From the NCBI RefSeq assembly GCF_017377735.1, contig NZ_JAFVMH010000009.1, positions 34,302-98,301 of the forward strand: a DNA stretch of 64,000 nucleotides, in the 5' to 3' direction. The DNA is from Acetobacter garciniae (lineage in GTDB: Bacteria; Pseudomonadota; Alphaproteobacteria; Acetobacterales; Acetobacteraceae). The notes beneath the pieces are model-generated. The model saw nothing but the letters and a program-made list of their open reading frames with translations. It did not search any database and was not told the origin of the DNA. A program made the translations under genes and the position numbers. This document shows, in pieces, positions 54,832 through 64,000 of this stretch (the first letter of the stretch is position 1; the number at the start of each line of letters is the position of its first letter).

Positions 54832-56303
54832 TCACTCTCTGGTCGGGAATGAAGCGCGTGAATGAGGCGGCCATGTCGGTTTGGTTCACGCACAAAAGAA
54901 TAAAACCTTTCCGTTACGAAGGCCTGCGTGCGGGCAACCACGCTCTCGTCAAACGATGCCCAGCCCAAAGGCACGGCGTATCCCGACGCAGCGCCTATAG
55001 GTGCGTGGACAAGTGCTGCCACCGCAATGTGCGGAACGATCATGATCTCTAGAGCGGGCGGCAAATCGCTGTAATCCGCACCGAGCACCTCGTCAAAAGT
55101 CCGGTCGATAAACCATGCTGCCTTTCCGGGAAATAAACAGACGGTCCGCAGTTCATTCGTGCTTGCCGGAGCAGCAGCCGCAATCCTACGACGGAGATAG
55201 GAAAGCGTGTCCCTTTGCTGAGTGCTCGCCCCCCAAAGAGGGGTCTGCGGAGCGACGGAAAAGACGAACTCCGGCCGCTCCGCGTCGCCCCGCAAACCAT
55301 AATCGACCACCTCAAGAAATCGCCGTGCATTTGCTTCGGTGTAGAGCGGGCCGATGATAGGCACGGTCTTGCGGTCTGCGCGCGGCTCACCAGCCCGACC
55401 GACTGCATCCCGCCAGTAGCGGTTCACGTTCAGGCCCGCCTTTGTGACGAACTCCTTCAGAAAGTTAGGCGCCAGTTCCACGAGCACCTCGTAGGCTTGC
55501 GACGCACTGATCTGGTTGCCATTGACTTTCAGGTCGTCGACCAGCATGGCGGCGGCGCTTTCAATTTGGGGCCGGTCGGAGATTTCATGCTCGGCGCGCC
55601 AAGCGCTAAGGTCTATTTCTGGGAGGCTGGGTGCGGACGCTTGAGCAAACACCTGTACACGCACCGGCACCTGAAAACGCTCCTTCGGAACAACCCTGTC
55701 CACCGAGTAAAGGTCGCGCTGCTGAATCTGTTCGCGATCTCGCCGGTCGACAAGTTCATAAAAGAACCTGTTAAAACGCTCGAATATCCTGTTCCCTACC
55801 CTTCCTGTTCCAGCAGGGTCCGTTATTGGGAGTTCTGGCAGCGTCAACTCTACGGAGTCGATAGCGCGCGGCGCTTGGGGAGCGATAGCCAGCAGGTCGA
55901 ATCCTAGGTCGCGGCAGCGCTCTTCAACGGTATAGATGACAGGATCATCAGTCCCTTCCCTAAAGAGCATCTCGCCTGCGGACGTAAGCCAGAGACGGCC
56001 TTCGCGCCACTCCACAAATCCCGGCCCTGTCGCCTCGTTAAGAACGTAGCTGATCTCGGCCTGCTCGAACCCAAAGAATGCTGCTGCGGTTTCTTCGGTA
56101 ATACCGGGTACAGCCTTCACCAGCCGCAACAGGAATTCAAGGCTCTGACTGACCTTGCCGAGAACGGCAACCTTATACGCGACCTCGTACTTGCGACAAG
56201 GCAGAAGCGCATCATAAACGCCAACTTCCATCTTTCGGTCTTCGTCCGGCGAGAGCAGTTCATGCTTCTTCAAACGCAGCAGCGGGCGTGGATGATTAGA
56301 CAT
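54828..56303 (-). CDS. Unknown partner of the NERD-kinase-helicase (winged-helix-like N-terminus)
   Basis: 491 residues from the ATG at 56303, which has GGGAGG just upstream and overlaps the preceding stop by 8 bases; the longer frame to 56393 is not likely. About residues 45-120 look like a winged-helix reader (FLLRLVKAVPGITEETAAAFFGFEQAEISYVLNE, then a wing ending LWLTSAGEMLF). The remainder has no family I can name. No PLD (HxKx4D), nuclease or methyltransferase motif is seen. The overlap shows that it works with the 1669-residue helicase protein. Confidence 0.75.
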   Translation of the reverse strand: MSNHPRPLLRLKKHELLSPDEDRKMEVGVYDALLPCRKYEVAYKVAVLGKVSQSLEFLLRLVKAVPGITEETAAAFFGFEQAEISYVLNEATGPGFVEWREGRLWLTSAGEMLFREGTDDPVIYTVEERCRDLGFDLLAIAPQAPRAIDSVELTLPELPITDPAGTGRVGNRIFERFNRFFYELVDRRDREQIQQRDLYSVDRVVPKERFQVPVRVQVFAQASAPSLPEIDLSAWRAEHEISDRPQIESAAAMLVDDLKVNGNQISASQAYEVLVELAPNFLKEFVTKAGLNVNRYWRDAVGRAGEPRADRKTVPIIGPLYTEANARRFLEVVDYGLRGDAERPEFVFSVAPQTPLWGASTQQRDTLSYLRRRIAAAAPASTNELRTVCLFPGKAAWFIDRTFDEVLGADYSDLPPALEIMIVPHIAVAALVHAPIGAASGYAVPLGWASFDESVVARTQAFVTERFYSFVREPNRHGRLIHALHSRPESE

Positions 56304-59300
56304 GCGCACCTCCCTCGGCCCGCACCTTGTGTGGATGGGACGTCCCTTCCAACCCAGACCTCTTACCCGTGCGACTGATGATATCCTCAGCACTGATCAC
56401 GCGCGCCTTCTCCTCCGCAACCTGCTGCCCGAATGCTTTCACCATATGTCCCATCGGGCCCTGCGCGGACCATCGTCCCCGCACACCCACGATGACCAGT
56501 CGGTCCATGGCGCGGCTCACGGCCACGTTGATCCGGTTGGGCGTTGTCAGGAAGCCCTCCTGTACGCGACGAAGGCCCTCCTCCATCGGCCCATCTTCGT
56601 TGTTCCTCACCAGCGAGAGAAGAACCACCGGGTTTTCTTTGCCTTGGTAACTGTCTACGGTTCCCACCTTCAGATGACGATCGAGCAGATAAGCGAGGGC
56701 CGACTGCCGCAGTTTTCGACGAATAAGATCCCGCTGTGCGGCGTACATGCAGATCACGCCGATGCCGACAGGATGTTTCTGCTGTGTGAGCAACCAGGTC
56801 CGGAACGGCTCGTGGCTGTGCCAATCCTCAAGTATGGCCACGATGGCGTCCGCTTCTACCCGGTTGATGCGACTCTTACCGCCTTCTTCCGGCCGTTCGG
56901 CCGCCGCTTCGCCCATGCTATCCGTCTCAATCCACAGTAGCGGGACGTCAAGTCCTACCGGGAGAAGCGCTGGATCGATTTCCGGAGTCTCACGCCCGGG
57001 ATGCAGCGGCATGTCAGGATAGAAGGCTTCCGAAACGACCTGCCCGATGGGTGCGAGCATCCGGTACTGTGTCTTGAGCCGCGCACCGGCGGCGGCGCCG
57101 TATGGAGTTGTGAAGACGCGCTCGAAATCGCTACGTTTTATGTCTCGCTTGGCAACCCCTGTGCGTTCGGCGACAGCGTTGACGACCTCCGCTTTGTGCT
57201 GCGGCTCCAACTGCGCATGGTCCCCGACTAGGACTGCCCAGCGCGCCGCTTGCAACGGCACCAGAAGTTCGCTGGCGGTGCAGCGGGCCGCTTCGTCGAC
57301 GATGACGAGATCGAAAGCCGTGGCGGTCAGCCCCAGTGCCGTGCGTCCCAAGCCCACGCAGGTTCCGGCAACGATTTGCCGCGTTCCTGCAAGAAAGCTC
57401 TCAAAGCTGCGCTGCGTGCGCGAAACGCTTCCCACGAAATCCCGGCCGATGGCCGCAGTTCTATATAGCCTGCCAAACCGGTCCGCACCGGTGCTGCGTG
57501 CGTGACGCTTCAGGACCGCCTGCGCGACCTCCTCTGGGAAGGATGGCCATTCCCGCGGTCCTTCGCCATCGAGCAGCGTTGCGGCATCAAGCCTTTCGAG
57601 GTGTCGGCGCATGGTTTCCAGCATGCTGTTCAAGCGCTGCTGATCCACTCCCTCCTGCTGCGTTAGCTCGGCAAGGCTATGCGCAAGCGGCCGGATCGTC
57701 GTCTCAATCACGGCGATTTCGTCGGCGGCGCTGTCGGGAAGCCCAAGGGCACTGGCGATCTCGGCCAGACGGTCGCGGAAAGAAGCCCGGAAACGGTCCT
57801 TGAAACCCTGCTCGACCTTCGGCGTGTGATAGGCGCGAAGCGGCAGGGAGACCTGCTCCTCGTCCCACCCGATACGCAGCAGACTGGGCTGGATGCCGCC
57901 GTTTCGGAACAAGGTGAGCACTGCCTCGGCCGCCGTATTCACGGCCTCGTGGGACTGGCTCGCAAGCAGCACGTTGCGCACCAGCCCTTTCGTGAGGGCA
58001 TAGTGCGCAAGCGCCGCGATGAAGCGGGTCTTGCCGGTTCCTGGCGGTCCCTGCAACAATCCGACCGGCCGGTTCGCGACAATTCGCGCGAAAGCCGCCT
58101 CTTGGTCTCGGTTCAGCCCGTATATGTCGAGCGAACCCGGGGCAGGACGGTGACCGACGTCCAGAGGAAGGGCACCTGTGTGTGGGTCGAACACACCTAA
58201 GAGGTCAAGGGATCGCCCGTTGCCGGCCAGTATCCGGTCTACGGCGTCGGTTCGGCGCTTCAGGCTCTGACGTTCCAGATGACTCCAGAAGCGCAGGCGC
58301 TGCCCGGCATCGACGAGATGCGCTTGTTGCGCCATGTTCGTGTCGCTGGCGTCGATGACCGCAAGGTCCGACCGCGATGACTGGACGTCGAGCTGACCGA
58401 TGCGGCGCCACCCGCCCTTCCTGTCCTGCCGCTCCACGCCGACAGTATCATGGCGTGCAAACTCAAACGCCCCGCTTTCAAGCTCTATGGGCACTCTGTG
58501 ACGGTTTGATCCGCGATCGAAGACGCTTTCGAGCTGCGCGATACCCTCGATGGTAAGCTCGTTTTCAACATCGATAAGCGCACGCCATAGCGCCGGAACA
58601 TCAATGAATGTCGGCGTAGCGACCGGCCGGGCGGCAATTTCCTCAGCGAGAACGTCCTCGGCCGCCTCTTCTGCGACTGGGGCGGTGACAGGATCTTCGA
58701 CTTCGACCGGCGCAGGAGCGAACCCCGTTCGTTCCGCCGCGATCCTTTCCTGCACTTCAGGGACTGCCAGAAGAGGCACTAGCGCGGAAAGATCGTTCAC
58801 GGCGGCGTTTTCGACCGTAAGGGTAGCCTCGACCATGTGGAATTCATGGGCGGCGCTGCGCCTGATCTGCCGCTGCTCCAGCTTGCGGCGCCGTGCGAAG
58901 ACAGGTTGTCCGTCGTTGTCCAGCCGGATATCGAGCTCCTCCGTAGCGCCGCGCAGCACGAGGAACAGCGTGCCACGTGCAGTATCGCGGCGCACGCGCA
59001 GGAAGAAGTAGCCCTCATCCGGCTCGATCGGACCAGTGACCGCGCCGAGAACGCTGACAGCATACGGGGCAGCAGCGGAATCCGGATCATCGGCCGCCGG
59101 CGCATTCAGCCGCGCAAGTGCAGCCTCGACCTGATCGAGGAGAGGCAGGAGCGTGGAAAGGCTGGGCTCTTTTTCCCGGCAATCCTTGATGGCCCGCGCG
59201 ATCTCGCGCGCATCGCGCTCTGCGAGCAGGGAGCACGCAAACACTTCCTCCGCAATTCTTGTGACAGCAAACCTGTCACGTTCAAAGAGGCTTCCCGACA

Positions 59301-61305
59301 AAGGAGAATATGCCGATGTGATGCGTTCTCCGTCAGCGCGCGGCGAAAAATCAAGCGCGTCTATAAGGACGGGAACGTTTTCAGAGGATACAACAATATT
59401 GGCGGGAGATATGTCGCCATGCCCACGACCGCCCTCGTGAAGTGCTTCAACAGTTCTCGTCAGTTGCTCCACGAATCCCAACGCTGCTGCGGGCATACTG
59501 AAGTCATCTGGTGGCGCAGCTAGAACCGCCGCGAGTGTCGGCCCTTCGACCCAGTCCTGTACGATAGCCATGGAGTCGCCAAGCCACAACACCTCCCGGA
59601 CTGCCGGCAGGCCCGCTGGACGGTCAGCCTTCGCCGCTGCTGCCTTTTCAAGGAAACCCAGTATAGCAGCCCCCTCCCGGGCTGTGTCGCCCCAGGAACC
59701 CTGTTTCCACAACTTTACGACAACTGAGGCGTCGCCATTCTGGCTCCGCCACATTTCCACACGATCGTTTTCGACGATGGTATCTCCCGTTTCGGGAAAT
59801 GCAGCCACCAGTTGCCGAACCGATCGAAGGATGCCGCGATGTCGCTCAAGTCCGGAGATGACCTCCTGCCGGGTCGGGCGCTGCGCGGTCGCGCGGTTGA
59901 ACCCCTGCAAGGCATGGATGGCATCCGGGTAACGGAGAGATGGATCAAGTTCCAGCGCCTCGGCGAACCAGTCATGAAGCAAGCGAAACGTCCCAACTTC
60001 GTCGACCCCTGGATTCCATTCCGGCGGATTGCCGCTGGGAATTTTTCCAAATAATAGCTGGTGGACGGCGACGGCAGCGAGGAACACGTCACGGCACTGG
60101 GGCCCACGCTCCACGCCCAAGTGGTCTTCAGGCACGTCGACACTCGCGAGAAATTGGTAACGAGCGTCGCCAAGGGATTTGGCCTCAGGAAAGCGCGCAG
60201 CCATCAGATGCGAAAACTTGACAGTGGTAGGTGCCTCAAGCCAGACGCTATGGCCTCCAAGGTCAAGATGAGCGGCACCTTGGTCATGAAGATTTGCCAC
60301 TGACGCGAGAATCTGTCGCGCCAGTTCGATTCTCTCGGAAGGCGCGAGACGCCCCGCTTCAGTCTCGGCAAACACGCCCAACCTCTGCATGCGCCGGCGG
60401 CGATCATAGACTTCCCAGTAATGGACGCCCAACTCCGGATCGTCGATCTTCGGTGGAAGCAGGGTTTGCTCCACCGCGCTACTGCGATCCTTTAGCCAGT
60501 GATAAACGATGTGCTCGCGCCCCGCGATTTCGCGCCGTCCCTCCTCATTCTGAAAACGAGTATCCGGACATTTAGTAAAATCCCAAAGGCGCAGCGTGCC
60601 AAGGTTATTCTTGTTGCCTTCCTCGGCCGCTTCATACTCGCGATATATGTCTAGGGGGTGCGAAAACGAGGGCACATCATCTGCGGCAAACCGCTCGAAA
60701 CGCCGCCGCCCCGGCTGGAACGGAGAACTAGGACCGGCGTTGAAGAAGCGGTAAAGGCGCTCTTTCCAGAATGCGTCAGTCAGCGGCCTAGCAAGATAAG
60801 CGCCAGGGACATTCCCGAACGCCGCGCGCTCGCGGCTGCTATCTTTTACAATGTTCAAGAACTCGTCTGCGGTCAAAACCTTTGCTTTTTCCGTCTCGGC
60901 TATGTCCGTGCGGGAGGCCTTTCCCGTCAAGACAACCAGCCCCTCTATCCGAGGAAGGGGGAAGCTCTTGGTTTCAGGCCTTTTCTTAAATTCCGCGCTG
61001 AGAAGAGGAAGAATATCCCGCGTGATCCCCGCGATCTTAGTAACGGGAGAAGGGTCTCTGTCGACTCCATTTAGGTACCAGCGGCCATCCACACTAGAAA
61101 TATTTCCGTACCAGTCTTTCAGGTCGATCAAAAATATCCGTTTATCAGATACGATCACGACATCAATTTCTCGCGCCCGCCCCACGCCGAGAATGAGGTC
61201 AAGGTTTGTGAATGCATACCAATCGGCAGGTAAGCTGGACCTTAGGCGGTCAATGCCTTTGATTTCGCGCTTGTGCACGCCACGGCCAGCATTCGTTATT
61301 TTCAT
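56296..61305 (-). CDS. NERD nuclease-tandem kinase-SF1 helicase fusion (Mokosh/PglW-like)
   Basis: 1669 residues. NERD domain at about 10-120: GRAREIDVVIVSDKRIFLIDLKDW with Asp48 and the D-x-K pair Asp61/Lys63. First kinase-like domain at about 230-470, degenerate (HLDLGGHS at 346 where HRDxxxxN is expected). Second kinase domain at about 500-700 with HGDISPANI (His629, Asp631, Asn636), LIDALDF (Asp649) and a candidate Lys531. A beta-rich linker follows. A UPF1/COG1112-type SF1 helicase runs from about 1060: GPPGTGKT (1086-1093), VIVDEAA (1335-1340), TQYRML, VDSYQGKE and NVAVSRAMDR. NERD plus kinase recalls PglW; kinase plus COG1112 helicase recalls MkoA of Mokosh. This combination with a non-PLD partner matches neither exactly. 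A phage-defence role is inferred. Confidence 0.85.
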   Translation of the reverse strand: MKITNAGRGVHKREIKGIDRLRSSLPADWYAFTNLDLILGVGRAREIDVVIVSDKRIFLIDLKDWYGNISSVDGRWYLNGVDRDPSPVTKIAGITRDILPLLSAEFKKRPETKSFPLPRIEGLVVLTGKASRTDIAETEKAKVLTADEFLNIVKDSSRERAAFGNVPGAYLARPLTDAFWKERLYRFFNAGPSSPFQPGRRRFERFAADDVPSFSHPLDIYREYEAAEEGNKNNLGTLRLWDFTKCPDTRFQNEEGRREIAGREHIVYHWLKDRSSAVEQTLLPPKIDDPELGVHYWEVYDRRRRMQRLGVFAETEAGRLAPSERIELARQILASVANLHDQGAAHLDLGGHSVWLEAPTTVKFSHLMAARFPEAKSLGDARYQFLASVDVPEDHLGVERGPQCRDVFLAAVAVHQLLFGKIPSGNPPEWNPGVDEVGTFRLLHDWFAEALELDPSLRYPDAIHALQGFNRATAQRPTRQEVISGLERHRGILRSVRQLVAAFPETGDTIVENDRVEMWRSQNGDASVVVKLWKQGSWGDTAREGAAILGFLEKAAAAKADRPAGLPAVREVLWLGDSMAIVQDWVEGPTLAAVLAAPPDDFSMPAAALGFVEQLTRTVEALHEGGRGHGDISPANIVVSSENVPVLIDALDFSPRADGERITSAYSPLSGSLFERDRFAVTRIAEEVFACSLLAERDAREIARAIKDCREKEPSLSTLLPLLDQVEAALARLNAPAADDPDSAAAPYAVSVLGAVTGPIEPDEGYFFLRVRRDTARGTLFLVLRGATEELDIRLDNDGQPVFARRRKLEQRQIRRSAAHEFHMVEATLTVENAAVNDLSALVPLLAVPEVQERIAAERTGFAPAPVEVEDPVTAPVAEEAAEDVLAEEIAARPVATPTFIDVPALWRALIDVENELTIEGIAQLESVFDRGSNRHRVPIELESGAFEFARHDTVGVERQDRKGGWRRIGQLDVQSSRSDLAVIDASDTNMAQQAHLVDAGQRLRFWSHLERQSLKRRTDAVDRILAGNGRSLDLLGVFDPHTGALPLDVGHRPAPGSLDIYGLNRDQEAAFARIVANRPVGLLQGPPGTGKTRFIAALAHYALTKGLVRNVLLASQSHEAVNTAAEAVLTLFRNGGIQPSLLRIGWDEEQVSLPLRAYHTPKVEQGFKDRFRASFRDRLAEIASALGLPDSAADEIAVIETTIRPLAHSLAELTQQEGVDQQRLNSMLETMRRHLERLDAATLLDGEGPREWPSFPEEVAQAVLKRHARSTGADRFGRLYRTAAIGRDFVGSVSRTQRSFESFLAGTRQIVAGTCVGLGRTALGLTATAFDLVIVDEAARCTASELLVPLQAARWAVLVGDHAQLEPQHKAEVVNAVAERTGVAKRDIKRSDFERVFTTPYGAAAGARLKTQYRMLAPIGQVVSEAFYPDMPLHPGRETPEIDPALLPVGLDVPLLWIETDSMGEAAAERPEEGGKSRINRVEADAIVAILEDWHSHEPFRTWLLTQQKHPVGIGVICMYAAQRDLIRRKLRQSALAYLLDRHLKVGTVDSYQGKENPVVLLSLVRNNEDGPMEEGLRRVQEGFLTTPNRINVAVSRAMDRLVIVGVRGRWSAQGPMGHMVKAFGQQVAEEKARVISAEDIISRTGKRSGLEGTSHPHKVRAEGGAHV

Positions 61306-61484
61306 AAAGTCGCGCTCCCAAAACGCTGCCGAGTTATAATTAGGCTACAATGGAACATTGAATTCAATTTTGATCGCTTATCGCAGAAAACCTTTAATGA
61401 GCTTCGTGTTAATTGCGCAGCACAGGGTATCCTGAAGGAGGAATGTCTAAGTAAGGAGGCGCGAAGCTGGCATATGATGGCCGC

Positions 61485-61725
61485 GTTCTTGGAGAACGTC
61501 GCAGCCATTCCCTCAATTACCTGACATTTCCACTGGGCAATCATCGTGTAATGCACGCCATGTTTCGACACCAGTTCTGCCAGTGCCCGCTCACCGTGGA
61601 TGACCTCCAGCGCAACTCGCGAACTTGAACTCAACCGAATACCATTTCCGTGTAACCTTCCCCATAAATGCCGTCCTCTCTTAAGCCGGATTATAGCTTA
61701 ACCACCTGTCCAAAAAAACGGGGGC
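61485..61725 (-). mobile_element. IS3-family insertion sequence remnant (5' end of orfA)
   Basis: The minus strand from 61665 encodes MGKVTRKWYSVEFK and, after a +1 slip near 61625, RVALEVIHGERALAELVSKHGVHYTMIAQWKCQVIEGMAATF. This is the N-terminal HTH of IS3-type OrfA transposases. It stops matching near 61485. The upstream end at about 61700-61725 (CCCCCGTTTTTTTGGACAGG on the minus strand) looks like the IS terminal repeat. There is no orfB or second end, so it is a dead fragment beside the NERD operon promoter. Confidence 0.72.
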
Positions 61726-62062
61726 GCCTCTGCCGGCGGGTGGCTACCGAATTTGATCGTTCTTTAACTGTTCACCGCTTCAATGCTTTCGAATGGGCTC
61801 GAATTTCAGGCAATCTACGTTGAGAAGTATCCAAAATTCTTCATTGTTCCCCAACCAGGAAACGAATCGCGACTGTAATGCCAAACAGAAAACATTGCCC
61901 ACCGCGCCATACTGTTCCTCCGCCTGCCCATTGATGTTGATTCATCCATCCTACATCCTATTACTTACGCAAACACCGCCGATGACCGCATGGGATGATT
62001 TTGTTCTTTCCCATGACGCATGACCCTGTCCAATGGCTCCAGTATCGTCTGGAGAAACCGTC
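61726..62062. other. Intergenic gap before the right recombinase unit
   Basis: 337 bases without a credible gene. They should contain the promoter of the small protein at 62063 and possibly an attachment site. ATTACTTAC near 61967 recurs near 1455 at the other end, but nine bases are too few to call a repeat. Confidence 0.4.
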
Positions 62063-62260
62063 ATGGACGCACGAGACAGGCTGGCACGGATCGAGATCAT
62101 TCTTCCCGACGGCGAGGCCGCCGCACCTTATGTGACGGACGCCACCGTGCTCCGCCTGGCGCGGCTCATCGGTCGTCAGATGGCTCGCGAGGACCATGAG
62201 CGTCAGAAGCGCCGCCGACGCCCGCCCCGACATCCAACAGCGCCTGACCGAAAAACGTGA
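62063..62260 (+). CDS. Small conserved partner protein of the right recombinase (65 aa)
   Basis: 65 residues from the ATG at 62063 (GGAG upstream). It contains LARLIGRQMAREDHE followed by a basic tail (RQKRRRRPPRHP). It is homologous in the core to the protein at 1128-1355, which occupies the same place before the left recombinase. 95 bases separate it from the recombinase start. Function is unknown. Confidence 0.68.
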   Translation: MDARDRLARIEIILPDGEAAAPYVTDATVLRLARLIGRQMAREDHERQKRRRRPPRHPTAPDRKT

Positions 62261-62355
62261 TGGCAACGCCAACGAATTGACTACCACTCGGTGGGCAGAA
62301 CCAAGGTAAGCTCTGACACCCTCTCTTTTTGGAAGATGATGCCCGGAGTCCTGCC

Positions 62356-64000
62356 ATGGTCCGTGTCGCGCTCTATGCCCGCTATTCCTCCGACAACCAG
62401 CGGGCCGCCTCAATCGAAGATCAGTTCCGCGTCTGCCGCGAGCACGCCAAACGCGAAAAATGGAAGGTCGCCAGCGCTTACAAGGACGCAGGCATCTCCG
62501 GATCCAGCATGATCCTGCGTCCCGGCATCCAGACCCTTTTGCAGGACGCGCAGCGTGGCGAATTCACTGTCGTGCTGGCAGAAGCGCTGGACCGCATCAG
62601 CCGCGATCAGGCAGACGTCGCCACCCTGTTCAAGCATCTAAAGTTTGCAGGGGTCAAAATCGTTACCCTGGCCGAAGGCGAGATCAGCGAACTGCATGTC
62701 GGCCTCAAGGGCACAATGAACGCCCTCTTCCTGAAAGACCTGGCGCAGAAGACCCATCGGGGCCTGCGCGGTCGGGTCGAGGACGGCAAGTCCGGTGGCG
62801 GCCTATGCTACGGCTACAAGGTGATCAAGAAGCTGGACGCACGAGGCGATCCGATCCGGGGCGACCGGGAAATCGACCCGAACGAGGCCAATATTATCCG
62901 GCGCATCTTCAAAGACTTTGCGGCTGGCATCGGCCCGCGTGCGATCGCGCGCACACTCAATGATGAAGGTATCCCTGGTCCGAACGGCAAGCTGTGGATC
63001 GACACCACGATCCGGGGGCATGTCCAGCGCGGCACAGGGATCGTCAACAACGAACTCTATATCGGCCGCCTCGTCTGGAACCGGCTCCGCTATATCAAGG
63101 ATCCCTCAACCGGTAAGCGGGTGTCTCGGTTGAACCCTGAAGCTGAATGGATCATCACCGAGGTACCCGAGCTACGGATCGTCGATGATGCGCTCTGGCA
63201 GGCCGTCCGCGACCGTCAGGCGAAGATCGCTGCGCAATATGTCAATGTCATCGCGGCCGTCCGGACATCGGCCGCAAACCGGATGAACGGCATGCGCCGT
63301 CCGAAATCCCTGTTCTCAGGGATGATTTTCTGTGGCGTCTGCGGCGGCAGCTACTCGCTCCGCGAGAAGGACCGCTATGCCTGCTCAAACCGGATCGCTA
63401 ACCGTTCCTGCCATAACAGGGCGACGATCCTGCGCCCCGACCTTGAAGAGCGCGTGCTGGCCGGCCTCAAGCACAAACTGATGACACCCGAAGCCGCCGC
63501 TGCAGCCATGAAAGCCTATACGGAAGAGACCAACCGGCTAAATCATGAACGCCGCGTCAACAGCGCCGGCTGGAAGGCCGAACTGGCTAAAGTCGAAAAG
63601 GGCATCGCCGGCATCATGACCGCGATCGAGAACGGGATGTTTGACCTTCATATGAAGGCACGCATGCAGGAGCTTCGTGACCGCGAGGTTGAGCTGAACG
63701 CCCTGCTCTCCTCAGAACTGGAAGATACCCTGGACATTCATCCGAATGTCGCGGCGATGTTCAAGAAGAAGGTGGAGCGTCTGACCGAGAGCCTGAACCA
63801 GCAGGAAGACCGTGCCGAGGCGTCCGAGGCTGTCCGCGCGCTGGTCGAGAAGTTCGTTCTCTCCCCGGGCGACAAGCGCGGCGAGATCTTCGCAACGCTG
63901 TATGGCGAGCTCGGCACGCTGCTGAGATTCGTGAACCAGAAGGACACGAAATCAGGCAAGCCCTTGAAAGGACTTACAAAAACGTCAATGTGGGAATCGG
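62356..64000 (+). CDS. Large serine recombinase, 3' end off the window
   Basis: 548 codons to the window edge, uninterrupted. The catalytic domain reads VRVALYARYSSDNQ, then DRISRDQADVA, then GLKGTMNALFLKDLAQKTHRGL. The recombinase domain has GPRAIARTLNDEGIPGPNGKLW and ELYIGRLVWNR. The zinc ribbon has CGVCGG, YACSNR and C. A coiled coil lies at about 400-500. It is a close homologue of the left-end gene on the opposite strand. The enzyme would integrate or excise an element at short att sites. Which DNA it mobilises (the window's element or the next one) is open. Confidence 0.9.
   Translation, partial: MVRVALYARYSSDNQRAASIEDQFRVCREHAKREKWKVASAYKDAGISGSSMILRPGIQTLLQDAQRGEFTVVLAEALDRISRDQADVATLFKHLKFAGVKIVTLAEGEISELHVGLKGTMNALFLKDLAQKTHRGLRGRVEDGKSGGGLCYGYKVIKKLDARGDPIRGDREIDPNEANIIRRIFKDFAAGIGPRAIARTLNDEGIPGPNGKLWIDTTIRGHVQRGTGIVNNELYIGRLVWNRLRYIKDPSTGKRVSRLNPEAEWIITEVPELRIVDDALWQAVRDRQAKIAAQYVNVIAAVRTSAANRMNGMRRPKSLFSGMIFCGVCGGSYSLREKDRYACSNRIANRSCHNRATILRPDLEERVLAGLKHKLMTPEAAAAAMKAYTEETNRLNHERRVNSAGWKAELAKVEKGIAGIMTAIENGMFDLHMKARMQELRDREVELNALLSSELEDTLDIHPNVAAMFKKKVERLTESLNQQEDRAEASEAVRALVEKFVLSPGDKRGEIFATLYGELGTLLRFVNQKDTKSGKPLKGLTKTSMWES

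Noticed and set aside
54828..56303. Partner protein as the PLD nuclease (MkoB) of a Mokosh system
   Set aside because: No HxKx4D motif is present anywhere in the protein.

Overview
The window looks like a mobile segment from an acetic-acid-type alphaproteobacterium (Acetobacteraceae is my best guess, from the Fur sequence style, the RP4/Mesorhizobium-type trb, traG and DUF3363-relaxase set, and mostly high GC). It reads as an integrative and conjugative element (ICE) or conjugative plasmid with cargo. Two related large serine recombinase genes, each preceded by a small protein with an ARLIGR-x-MARE motif, lie at the two ends and point outward. Both run off the window.

Layout. 1-3.8 kb: left recombinase, a fur gene between two inverted oriT-like repeats, and a first copy of a DUF6499/DUF2285 pair (FseA-type excision activator). 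4-8.3 kb (minus strand): FecI sigma factor, FecR anti-sigma and a TonB-dependent siderophore receptor. 8.5-12.4 kb: a truncated exonuclease remnant, then a two-gene operon of an SMC/RloC-like AAA_13 ATPase and a proteasome-like Ntn hydrolase. 12.6-20.2 kb (minus): PepSY protein, small membrane protein, ExbB, ExbD, TonB, a Fur-like protein with degenerate metal sites, and a lone RND pump. 20.6-26.2 kb (plus): a second FecI-FecR-receptor set and a LysR regulator. 26.1-38.5 kb (minus): mating-pore operon trbB-C-D-E-J-L-F-G-I, coupling protein TraG, and a DUF2285 protein divergent from an XRE repressor (a QseM/QseC-like switch). 39-40.7 kb: an ImmA/IrrE-PIN toxin-antitoxin pair. 40.7-47.6 kb (minus): relaxase with adjacent oriT, lytic transglycosylase, DUF736, TraF, DUF2840, RepA, an excisionase-like HTH protein and a second FseA-type pair. 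47.8-50.2 kb: DUF736, a membrane protein and an orphan DNA methyltransferase. 50.5-61.3 kb: defence-like cargo, with a DUF6880 protein, a type I CBASS (CD-NTase plus S-4TM effector) and a two-gene NERD-kinase-kinase-SF1-helicase system. 61.5-64 kb: an IS3-family remnant and the right recombinase.

How the parts work together. The iron island is self-contained: two surface-signalling modules feed one ExbB/ExbD/TonB engine, and a Fur protein plus Fur-box-like palindromes give iron control. The transfer machinery appears to carry the Mesorhizobium-ICE logic: a divergent XRE/DUF2285 antiactivator switch, a +1 frameshifted DUF6499-DUF2285 activator, and an excisionase-like gene heading the relaxase operon.

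The most unusual items are the ATPase/Ntn-hydrolase operon, the 1669-residue NERD-kinase-helicase with its uncharacterised winged-helix-like partner, the duplicated UCC-UGA frameshift junctions and the three oriT-like copies. I saw no rRNA, tRNA or CRISPR array. All motif positions and alignments were made by eye.
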